This document shows positions 1-5,982 of a stretch of DNA of 11,303 nt, piece after piece (position 1 is the stretch's first letter; each line of letters opens with the position of its first letter). The stretch spans positions 1-11,303 of the forward strand of contig CAYGHG010000086.1 of NCBI GenBank assembly GCA_964349515.1, read 5' to 3'. This DNA comes from CAYGHG01 sp964349515. Lineage in GTDB: Bacteria; Oederibacteriota; PGYV01; CAYGHG01. Under the pieces are notes generated by a model. That model ran no database searches, was not told where the DNA came from, and saw only the letters and a program-made list of their open reading frames with translations. A program made the position numbers and the translations under genes.

Positions 1-24
1 CCTCAAGGGGGTACTGAAAAGAGT

Positions 25-36
25 CCCGCAAGCGGG
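25..36. other. Short GC-rich hairpin in the leader
   Basis: The arms CCCG (25-28) and CGGG (33-36) are complementary around a CAAG loop. No T-run follows, so this is not a convincing intrinsic terminator. It could be the 3' edge of an upstream transcript. Nothing else in bases 1-70 looks functional; the stretch is purine-rich and has no recognisable gene end. Confidence 0.25.
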
Positions 37-70
37 CGAGGGAGAAAACCAGAGAAAAACAAAAACTTTC

Positions 71-98
71 TTGACTTTATCCTTTTAAATATTAAACT
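71..98 (+). promoter_or_regulatory. Candidate sigma-70 promoter of the operon
   Basis: A -35-like TTGACT (71-76, 5 of 6 to consensus) is separated by 16 bases from a -10-like TAAACT (93-98, 4 of 6). The surrounding region is AT-rich. A start point 6-7 bases past the -10 would fall at about 104-105, which is the A of the first ATG of the synthase gene. The resulting mRNA would have essentially no 5' leader. This agrees with the lack of any Shine-Dalgarno sequence there. It is a match by eye only. Confidence 0.45.
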
Positions 99-104
99 GT
101 TTAA

Positions 105-1070
105 ATGCAAAACAACAATGAGATTAAAAAACGCGTTAACCTTATAAACAAAAAACTGGTTTCCGCTTCGAAATCCCGCTCAGAGAGTTTGAGTTATGTT
201 TTAAACAACATGGAGCTGAAATCCGGCAAGCGGGTTCGGGGGCTGCTGGTTATTTTGACTTCTGAATTAACGGGCGGTAAGATTACCCGGGCCGCTGTCA
301 GTACTGCTGCTGCTGTTGAACTGCTGCACAATGCCACCCTCATACACGACGACATCGTGGACTATGCTGACAAGCGCAGGGGAAAGAGCGCGCTTTATAA
401 GAAAATCGGATATGAATTTTCCGTGCTGTCGGGGGACTACCTCTTTGCCCTGGTCATGAAGCTTATATTAATAAATGAAAGCATAGAACTATTCAGGATA
501 TTTGCAGAGGCTGTCGCGGCTGTGTGTGAGGGGGAGATAGACGAGGTTTACTATAAAAACAACGCATCCATAGGCAGAAACCGCTACTACAGCCTGATTG
601 AGAAAAAAACAGGGGCGCTTATTACCGCTTCCGTCAAAGCAGGCGCCTGTCTTGCGGGTTTAAAGGGCAGGCCTCTTGCCAGGCTTACCGAATTTGGCAG
701 GTGTCTCGGCGCGGCTTTTCAGATAAAAGACGACATACTGGATGTGACAGGCAGCGGAAAGACCCTCGGAAAACCCGCCGGCCACGATATAATAGAAGGA
801 AAGGTAACGCTTCCCCTGATAATAGCGCTTGAAAACGCGCCGAAAAAAGAGGCTGCCGCCATTAAGCGCTTCTTCTCTACGGGCAGGGCGGCTGCGGAGC
901 GCTCCGTAATTATCTCTTTTATCAAAAAATACGGCGGCATTGAGGCTGCAGGCGCAGAGGCAGAGGCCCTGATAAGGCGTTCTCTCAAATGCCTCGAAGA
1001 GCCTGCTTTAAAAAGCAAAAAAGAATTGTTGCAAGAAATCGCGGAATATGTAATTAATAGAAGTCATTAA
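105..1070 (+). CDS. Long-chain polyprenyl diphosphate synthase (IspB/HepT-like)
   Basis: This soluble trans-isoprenyl diphosphate synthase condenses isopentenyl diphosphate units onto an allylic primer, probably making the tail of menaquinone or ubiquinone. Visible motifs are GKRVRG (41-46), the first Asp-rich motif HDDIVD (Asp82, Asp83, Asp86) followed by KRRGK (90-94), and the second Asp-rich motif DDILD (209-213) followed by GKPAGHD. The residue five before the first motif is small (Ala77), which in this family fits a long product rather than farnesyl or geranylgeranyl diphosphate. At 321 residues the length is usual. A TAA (102-104) lies directly before the ATG and no Shine-Dalgarno is present; the next ATG (codon 36) would remove the N-terminal helix, so 105 is chosen. 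nuoA follows after 27 bases, so co-transcription with complex I is likely. Exact chain length (C30-C50) cannot be read from sequence. Confidence 0.9.
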   Translation: MQNNNEIKKRVNLINKKLVSASKSRSESLSYVLNNMELKSGKRVRGLLVILTSELTGGKITRAAVSTAAAVELLHNATLIHDDIVDYADKRRGKSALYKKIGYEFSVLSGDYLFALVMKLILINESIELFRIFAEAVAAVCEGEIDEVYYKNNASIGRNRYYSLIEKKTGALITASVKAGACLAGLKGRPLARLTEFGRCLGAAFQIKDDILDVTGSGKTLGKPAGHDIIEGKVTLPLIIALENAPKKEAAAIKRFFSTGRAAAERSVIISFIKKYGGIEAAGAEAEALIRRSLKCLEEPALKSKKELLQEIAEYVINRSH

Positions 1071-1084
1071 AAAGCAAAATAACC

Positions 1085-1100
1085 GGAGGATACCCTTTTG
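1085..1100 (+). promoter_or_regulatory. Ribosome binding site fixing the TTG start of nuoA
   Basis: GGAGGA (1085-1090) sits 7 bases before TTG (1098-1100). The first in-frame ATG is at 1110, 19 bases from this site, so TTG is the better start. It lies in the 27-base gap after the synthase gene, with no terminator-like structure between. Confidence 0.75.
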
Positions 1101-1451
1101 GAATACGGAATGCTTTTGATGTTTCTTTTCGTCGCGCTTGTTTTCGTGGGCGGCGGAATCATAGTGAACAATCTTCTGATGAAGAACAACCCCACAGAAG
1201 AAAAATACATGACCTACGAGTGCGGCCTGGATCCGATAGGAGACGCCATGATACGCTACTCGGTCAGGTTTTATGTCTTTGCCCTTATGTATGTCGTGTT
1301 CGCCGTTGAGGCGGCCTTCCTCATACCCTGGGCTGTCGTTTACAAAAAAATGACCGGCATGATGCCCCTTGTTGAAGTCCTCATATTCCTTTTCATACTT
1401 GTACTCGGGCTTGCCTTTGCGTGGAAGAAAGGGGAGCTGGAATGGGCTTGA
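1098..1451 (+). CDS. nuoA: NADH-quinone oxidoreductase subunit A
   Basis: NuoA is a small three-helix subunit of the complex I membrane arm, packed against NuoH, NuoJ and NuoK at the quinone cavity. The 117-residue product shows TM1 (about 3-25), the conserved loop YECGLDPIGDA (40-50), TM2 (about 57-80) and TM3 (about 90-109). Cys42 matches the loop cysteine known from mitochondrial ND3. TM2 reads FAVEAAFL, whereas the family normally has F-D-x-E. Glu71 (E. coli Glu81) is kept, but the position of E. coli Asp79 is Ala69 here. The start is TTG, set by a strong Shine-Dalgarno. The 3' end overlaps nuoB by 10 bases. Confidence 0.95.
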   Translation: MEYGMLLMFLFVALVFVGGGIIVNNLLMKNNPTEEKYMTYECGLDPIGDAMIRYSVRFYVFALMYVVFAVEAAFLIPWAVVYKKMTGMMPLVEVLIFLFILVLGLAFAWKKGELEWA

Positions 1452-1957
1452 TGAACGGCCTTGACGAAGCATTTGTAAAAAAAATCCCCGGCCTTCCCAT
1501 AGTGCTTTCCTCCGCCGAGTGGGCCATAAACGCCGGCAGGTCAAACTCAATATGGACGCTTACTTTCGGGCTGCGCTGCTGTGCTATTGAGATGATGGCC
1601 ACGGGCGCGCCGAAATACGACTGGGCCCGTTTCGGGCTTGAGGTTCCGGCTGCCTCGCCGCGCAGGGCTGACATGATGATTGTTGCCGGCACGGTCACCA
1701 AAAAGATGGAGCCTCTTGTAAAGAGGTTATACGAGCAGATGGCAGAGCCGAAATACGTGATAGCAATGGGCGCATGCGCCATATCGGGCGGGCCTTTCAT
1801 ATATGACTCTTATTCAATCGTAAAAGGCGTGGACAAGGTCATACCTGTTGACATATACATACCGGGCTGCCCTCCGAGGCCGGAGGCGCTGCTTGACGGC
1901 ATCATGAAGCTTCAGAAACTCATAATGAAAAGAAAACTTACAGGCGGTAAAGTATGA
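1442..1957 (+). CDS. nuoB: NADH-quinone oxidoreductase subunit B (cluster N2 carrier)
   Basis: NuoB binds the terminal 4Fe-4S cluster N2, which passes electrons to quinone at the interface with NuoD. From the chosen start the protein has 171 residues. The cluster ligands are visible as the adjacent pair Cys46-Cys47 (LRCCAIEMM), Cys112 (GACAISGG) and Cys143 (PGCPPRPEALLDG). The segment ARFGLEVPAASPRRADMMIV (62-81) is the conserved region facing NuoD and NuoH. The open frame extends upstream to a GTG at 1421, but AGGGGAG (1430-1436) is 5 bases before the ATG at 1442, so that start is preferred. A third candidate, ATG at 1451, is too far from the site. It overlaps nuoA by 10 bases and nuoC by 4 (ATGA), indicating translational coupling. 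Confidence 0.96.
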   Translation: MGLMNGLDEAFVKKIPGLPIVLSSAEWAINAGRSNSIWTLTFGLRCCAIEMMATGAPKYDWARFGLEVPAASPRRADMMIVAGTVTKKMEPLVKRLYEQMAEPKYVIAMGACAISGGPFIYDSYSIVKGVDKVIPVDIYIPGCPPRPEALLDGIMKLQKLIMKRKLTGGKV

Positions 1958-2412
1958 GCTTTCAGGAACTATTAAACAAACTTCAGGCAAAAGGCCTGGT
2001 CACAGAGTCAAAGGAAGACTTGTCCGTGCTGAATGCGTGGATTGAGCCTGCTAAAATAAAAGAAGCCGTATCATTTGCAAAAAACGAGATGGGTTTCACG
2101 CAGTTGAGTTTTGTAACCGCGGTTGACCGCATGGCTGAGAATATCGTTGAAGTGATTTACAGGCTTTTTAATTATGAAACCAATGAAGATATTGTTTTAA
2201 GGGTGAAGCTTGAAAGGGCAGCGCCGAAGGTGGAGTCAATATGCGGGCTTTTCAGGACCGCGGACTGGCACGAGAGGGAAACAGCCGAGATGTTCGGCAT
2301 AACATTCCTCAACCATCCGGACCCAAACCGCCTGCTGCTTCCAGACGGCGTTATGGCGCCGCTTCGCAAAGATTTCGCAGATGCAGATTATGAACCGCTG
2401 CCAAAAACATAA
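1954..2412 (+). CDS. nuoC: NADH-quinone oxidoreductase subunit C (30 kDa-type)
   Basis: NuoC is the cofactor-free 30-kDa-type subunit that braces NuoD in the peripheral arm. The 152-residue protein has the family core (LSFVTAVDR, 51-59) and the signature region 105-130 (WHERETAEMFGI, then HPDPNRLLLP). It is encoded separately from nuoD, unlike the fused nuoCD of E. coli. The ATG overlaps the nuoB stop as ATGA, with AGGCGG (1942-1947) 6 bases upstream. The acidic C-terminal tail is short, and the protein is at the small end of the family. nuoD follows after 9 bases. Confidence 0.93.
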   Translation: MSFQELLNKLQAKGLVTESKEDLSVLNAWIEPAKIKEAVSFAKNEMGFTQLSFVTAVDRMAENIVEVIYRLFNYETNEDIVLRVKLERAAPKVESICGLFRTADWHERETAEMFGITFLNHPDPNRLLLPDGVMAPLRKDFADADYEPLPKT

Positions 2413-2421
2413 AGGAAAAAA

Positions 2422-3549
2422 ATGAGCATAAAACTGCCTTTTGAGATTGAGAGAACGGCATCAGACGAGTACGTGCTCAACATGGGCCCCCAGCACCCGT
2501 CCACTCACGGCGTGCTGAGGATAGTGCTTAAACTTGACGGCGAGCTCATAAAAGACCTGTACCCCGATGTCGGCTACATACACTCAAGCGTTGAAAAAAT
2601 GTGTGAAAACAAAAAATATGAAATGATAACCCCCTATACAGACAGGCTTGACTACCTGTCGGCGGTGAACTACAACCTTGCTTTTGTAATTGCGGTTGAA
2701 AAACTGATGGGCGCGCAGGTGCCTGAGCGCGCAGAGTACATCAGGGTGATGCTCTGCGAGATAAACAGGATTATGAGCCACCTGCTTTGGTACGCTGCCT
2801 TTGGTATGGACGTAGGCGCGCTTACCCCCATATGCTACGCTTTCCGCGAAAGGGAAGAACTCATAGACATAATGGAAGGAATGACAGGCGGCAGGTTCAT
2901 ACACCACGCGCTGAGAATCGGCGGGTTTAAATACGACCTGCAGAAAGATTTCAAGGAAAGGCTGAATAAATTCCTCTCCCATTTTGACGCGCGCGTTGAC
3001 GAGTACGAAGCGCTGCTGATTAACAACGTCATACTCAAGGCGAGGACCAAGGGAATGGGGATAATGCCAAAAGAGCTCGCCATTAACTACGGCGTGACAG
3101 GGCCTTCGCTGCGCGGTTCTGACTGCGCGGTAGATTTAAGAAAAACAGCGCCTTACAGTGTTTACTCAAAGTTTGATTTTGGCATACCGACAGGAAAAAA
3201 CTGCGACACCTGGGACAGAATCAAGGTCAGGATGGATGAGATGCGGGAGTCTGCGAAGATTTTAAGGCAGGCGCTTGACACTATACCGGAAGGCGAAATA
3301 ATGGCAAAGATACCAAAAATAATAAAGCCGGCGCCCGGCGAGGTTTACACCCGCGTGGAATCTGCGCGCGGCGAGTTCGGGGTTTACATAGTGAGCGACG
3401 GAAGCGACAGGCCTTACAGGATAAAATTCCGCTCGCCATCCTTCTCAAACTTAAGCGTGCTTAGGGAGCTTTGCAAAGGCGCAAAAATAGCGGACATAGT
3501 CGCGATAATAGGCAGCCTGGACCTGGTGATACCGGAAATCGACAGATAA
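2422..3549 (+). CDS. nuoD: NADH-quinone oxidoreductase subunit D (49 kDa-type)
   Basis: NuoD forms most of the quinone-binding pocket with NuoB. At 375 residues its length is typical of a stand-alone NuoD. The N-terminal loop GPQHPSTHGVLR (22-33) contains His29, and DRLDYL contains Tyr78; both are 9 positions before the quinone-head residues His38 and Tyr87 of Thermus Nqo4. The C-terminus ends GSLDLVIPEIDR, the usual NuoD ending. The two CxxC nickel-binding pairs of the related [NiFe]-hydrogenase large subunits are absent, so this is a quinone reductase subunit. AGGA (2413-2416) stands 5 bases before the ATG. The following 45-base gap to nuoH is the largest inside the nuo cluster and lies where nuoE-F-G occur in 14-gene operons. 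Confidence 0.96.
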   Translation: MSIKLPFEIERTASDEYVLNMGPQHPSTHGVLRIVLKLDGELIKDLYPDVGYIHSSVEKMCENKKYEMITPYTDRLDYLSAVNYNLAFVIAVEKLMGAQVPERAEYIRVMLCEINRIMSHLLWYAAFGMDVGALTPICYAFREREELIDIMEGMTGGRFIHHALRIGGFKYDLQKDFKERLNKFLSHFDARVDEYEALLINNVILKARTKGMGIMPKELAINYGVTGPSLRGSDCAVDLRKTAPYSVYSKFDFGIPTGKNCDTWDRIKVRMDEMRESAKILRQALDTIPEGEIMAKIPKIIKPAPGEVYTRVESARGEFGVYIVSDGSDRPYRIKFRSPSFSNLSVLRELCKGAKIADIVAIIGSLDLVIPEIDR

Positions 3550-3584
3550 GCGGCGGCATAGTTGACAGATATCATATAAGTAAA

Positions 3585-3597
3585 AGGAGAAATTTTG
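3585..3597 (+). promoter_or_regulatory. Ribosome binding site fixing the TTG start of nuoH
   Basis: AGGAG (3585-3589) is 5 bases before TTG (3595-3597). The next in-frame Met is codon 38, which lies after the N-terminal segment and near the first core helix, so it is an unlikely start. The rest of the nuoD-nuoH gap (3550-3584) holds no hairpin or gene fragment that I can see. Confidence 0.75.
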
Positions 3598-4656
3598 GAA
3601 TTCATTAAGGATGTTTTGTACAATACCGACAAAGTGCTCAATGATTTTTATCTCTGGGCTCATGCGGGCTGGGCTGATTTAGGGCTGCCGGCCTTGGCTC
3701 TGGATATGATCATACAGGTTGTGGTGGCGGGCGCGATGGCCGCTTTCATAGCGCTCAATGCGCTGTGGATAATATACTATGACAGAAAAGTCGCGGCGCG
3801 CTTCCAGATAAGAAAAGGGCCAAACAGGGTGGGGCCTATCGGGCTTTTCCAGACCATAGCCGACACCGTCAAACTTATGATAAAAGAAGACATAACGCCA
3901 AAGGCGGCTGACAAGGCGCTTTTTATTGCCGCGCCGTTTTTTGTATTTGTCCCGACTTTTCTTGTGTTTCTCGTGATACCTTTCGGCAAGGGGCTGATAG
4001 CGGCTGACCTTAACATCGGAATACTATACGTCCTCGGAGTGACCGGGCTTGCCGTAATAGGCATACTGCTCGCAGGGTGGGCCTCAAACAACAAATACTC
4101 GCTCATAGGGGGCTTGCGCTCCGCCGCGCAGATAGTCAGCTATGAAATACCGCTGATGCTGGTCATACTGGCGGTCATACTTTTAAGCGGCTCTATAAGA
4201 ATGGGCGGCATAGTTGAGGCGCAGTCGGGCGGGGTGATGTCGTGGTATGTTTTCCCCCAGATAGTCGGATTCATTCTCTTTATAATAGCGGGCAATGCCG
4301 AGGTAAACAGGGCGCCCTTTGACCTTCCTGAAGCCGAGTCGGAGCTTATCGCGGGATTTAACACCGAATACTCGGGAATGAAATTCGCGATGTTTTATCT
4401 GGCTGAGTACACAAACCTGTTTCTGACAGCCGCGCTCACAGTGGTGCTTTTCCTCGGCGGCTGGCACGGCCCGTTTTTCCCGCCGGTCGTGTGGTTTTTC
4501 ATAAAGACATACGCGGTAATTACCCTGCTGATGTGGATACGCTGGACCTTCCCGAGAATAAGGGTGGACCAGCTCATGGAGTTTTCGTGGAAATATCTGA
4601 TACCGATAGCGCTCGTCAACCTGGTCGCGACGGCTGTTATCGTGAAACTGGTTTAG
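3595..4656 (+). CDS. nuoH: NADH-quinone oxidoreductase subunit H
   Basis: NuoH (ND1) is the membrane anchor of the peripheral arm and lines the quinone tunnel. The 353-residue protein is hydrophobic throughout and fits the family's eight-helix plan. Signatures are RKGPNRVGPIG (73-83), Glu184 in VSYEIPL, and the charged loop NRAPFDLPEAESELIAGF (238-255), with Asp243, Glu246, Glu248 and Glu250 kept. Near the C-terminus RWTFPRIRVDQLM is also standard. The usual Glu of the E-R-K motif before the first signature is Asp63 here (DRKVAAR), a conservative change. The N-terminus is about 30 residues longer than the core, with a mildly amphipathic segment. Translation starts at TTG behind AGGAG. nuoI begins 7 bases after the stop, and its Shine-Dalgarno overlaps the nuoH stop. 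Confidence 0.96.
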   Translation: MEFIKDVLYNTDKVLNDFYLWAHAGWADLGLPALALDMIIQVVVAGAMAAFIALNALWIIYYDRKVAARFQIRKGPNRVGPIGLFQTIADTVKLMIKEDITPKAADKALFIAAPFFVFVPTFLVFLVIPFGKGLIAADLNIGILYVLGVTGLAVIGILLAGWASNNKYSLIGGLRSAAQIVSYEIPLMLVILAVILLSGSIRMGGIVEAQSGGVMSWYVFPQIVGFILFIIAGNAEVNRAPFDLPEAESELIAGFNTEYSGMKFAMFYLAEYTNLFLTAALTVVLFLGGWHGPFFPPVVWFFIKTYAVITLLMWIRWTFPRIRVDQLMEFSWKYLIPIALVNLVATAVIVKLV

Positions 4657-4663
4657 GTGGAAA

Positions 4664-5155
4664 ATGATTAATTATATCGCGGGCATAATAAAAGGAACAA
4701 TCAGCCTCATAGAGGGCATGATGGTGACTTTGAAGCACCTTTTCAAAAAACCGATAACCCTGCAATATCCGGAAGAAAGGGAAGAAATGAAACTCCGCTT
4801 CCGCGGCAGGCTCGTACTGCCTGTTGACCCGGAAAAAGGTGACAACCGCTGCACCGCCTGCATGATATGCGTAAAGGCGTGCCCCAACTACTCAATACAG
4901 ATTGAGAAGGTAATGGAAGAGGGCAAGCCTAAGCCCAAAGCGGCATCATATAAATACAACCTGGGCAGCTGCATATTCTGCAACCTGTGCGTGGAGTCGT
5001 GCCCGTTTGCGGCTATAGTGATGTCAGACGATTATGAGACCGCGACGCACGATAAAGGTGCTTTAAGCCTTGAACTTGTATCCGAGAAGCATGTTTTAAA
5101 AGGCCCGAAGTTACAGTGGTGGCAGTCAAAGTTTAAAACAGAAGGTGATAAATAA
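4664..5155 (+). CDS. nuoI: NADH-quinone oxidoreductase subunit I (2x 4Fe-4S ferredoxin)
   Basis: NuoI carries clusters N6a and N6b and relays electrons toward NuoB. The 163-residue protein has an N-terminal amphipathic helix that lies on the membrane surface. Two ferredoxin motifs follow: Cys63, Cys66, Cys69, Cys73 (CTACMICVKACP) and Cys103, Cys106, Cys109, Cys113 (CIFCNLCVESCP). All eight ligands are present. In an operon lacking nuoEFG, NuoI is the most exposed Fe-S subunit and so the likely entry point for electrons from a soluble donor; this is inference from known 11-subunit enzymes. AGGTGG (4655-4660) lies 3 bases before the ATG. The stop overlaps the nuoJ ATG by one base (TAATG). Confidence 0.95.
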   Translation: MINYIAGIIKGTISLIEGMMVTLKHLFKKPITLQYPEEREEMKLRFRGRLVLPVDPEKGDNRCTACMICVKACPNYSIQIEKVMEEGKPKPKAASYKYNLGSCIFCNLCVESCPFAAIVMSDDYETATHDKGALSLELVSEKHVLKGPKLQWWQSKFKTEGDK

Positions 5156-5658
5156 TGGTTGAAGCCGCGGTATTTTACGGGTTCTCGGCGCTTATTCTGT
5201 TAAGCGCGCTCTTTACCGTGACGTCAAAAAATGTGTTGAGAAGCGCGGTATGGCTTGCGGTATGCCTGCTCGGTGTGGCCGCGATATTTATGCAGCTTAA
5301 CGCCTATTTCATAGCCGGTATACAGATACTGCTGTATGTGGGCGCGGTTGTCGTGCTGGCAATATTCGTAATTAACCTGACCCGTCAGATAGCCGGAAAA
5401 GACGCCCCCCAGTCAAACGGACAGGTGCTGCCTGCCGTGCTGGTATCGCTTTTTACCGCGGCGCTTCTTTCCGCGGCGGTCATAAAGTCGGGGTGGGCCG
5501 GAAAAATTCTTGCAAAGACCGGGCAGGACAATACCGAGCAGATAGGCAGGCTTTTACTTACCGACTTTGTGGTGCCTTTTGAAGCCGTCTCCGTGCTTTT
5601 ACTCGCCGCGCTGATAGGCGCCGTGGTTCTTGTGGCGTCAGAGGAGGGCAGGAAATGA
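5155..5658 (+). CDS. nuoJ: NADH-quinone oxidoreductase subunit J
   Basis: NuoJ (ND6) is a five-helix subunit of the membrane arm next to the quinone module. The 167-residue product shows five hydrophobic stretches, and its third helix has the conserved segment QILLYVGAVVVLAIFVINL (57-75, Tyr61), the region that carries a helix irregularity linked to coupling in solved structures. The loop at about 77-90 is polar (RQIAGKDAPQSNGQ). AAGGTG (5142-5147) precedes the ATG by 7 bases. The gene overlaps nuoI by 1 base and nuoK by 4 bases, so translation is coupled. Confidence 0.93.
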   Translation: MVEAAVFYGFSALILLSALFTVTSKNVLRSAVWLAVCLLGVAAIFMQLNAYFIAGIQILLYVGAVVVLAIFVINLTRQIAGKDAPQSNGQVLPAVLVSLFTAALLSAAVIKSGWAGKILAKTGQDNTEQIGRLLLTDFVVPFEAVSVLLLAALIGAVVLVASEEGRK

Positions 5659-5966
5659 CGATAACACTTACGCATTACCTCGTGCTCGGCGCGCTTCTTT
5701 TCGCAATAGGCATATACGGCGTGATGACCAGGCGCAACGCAATCGGCATACTTTTGTCGCTGGAGCTGATTTTTAACGCTGTTACCATTAATATGGCGGC
5801 GTTTTCAAGATTCCTCACGCCGATGGAAATATACGGCGAGTTATTCGCGTTATTCATAATAACCGTGGCGGCAGCGGAGAGCGTCCTGGGGCTGGCCATT
5901 ATACTTGCCATATACCGCAGGCGCATGGTTTTAAATGCAGACGAAATGAACATAATGAAATGGTAA
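5655..5966 (+). CDS. nuoK: NADH-quinone oxidoreductase subunit K
   Basis: NuoK (ND4L) is a three-helix subunit of the membrane proton path. The 103-residue protein keeps both membrane glutamates of the family: Glu37 in LSLELIFNAV and Glu75 in AAAESVLGLAI, matching E. coli Glu36 and Glu72. The purine-rich GAGGAGGG (5641-5648) inside the end of nuoJ is 6 bases before the ATG, and the genes overlap as ATGA. The C-terminal tail is short and polar. nuoL begins 16 bases after the stop. Confidence 0.95.
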   Translation: MTITLTHYLVLGALLFAIGIYGVMTRRNAIGILLSLELIFNAVTINMAAFSRFLTPMEIYGELFALFIITVAAAESVLGLAIILAIYRRRMVLNADEMNIMKW

Positions 5967-5982
5967 AGGACGGAAAAATTAA

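Noticed and set aside
1008..1550. A 180-residue open frame on the minus strand across the synthase end, nuoA and the start of nuoB
   Set aside because: It runs antisense to three well-supported genes and has no recognisable domain. Similar minus-strand frames across the window are also shadows of coding sequence.
3562..3580. TTGACA (3562-3567) and TATAAG (3575-3580) between nuoD and nuoH as an internal promoter
   Set aside because: The spacer is only 7 bases, far from the required 16-18, and no -10-like hexamer lies at the right distance (AGGAGA is there).
2422..5155. Membership in a group 4 [NiFe]-hydrogenase (Ech/Mbh/Hyf) instead of complex I
   Set aside because: NuoD lacks both CxxC nickel-binding pairs, ends with the NuoD-type GSLDLVIPEIDR, and carries the quinone-site His and Tyr. 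All NuoA, J, K, L, M and N subunits are present.
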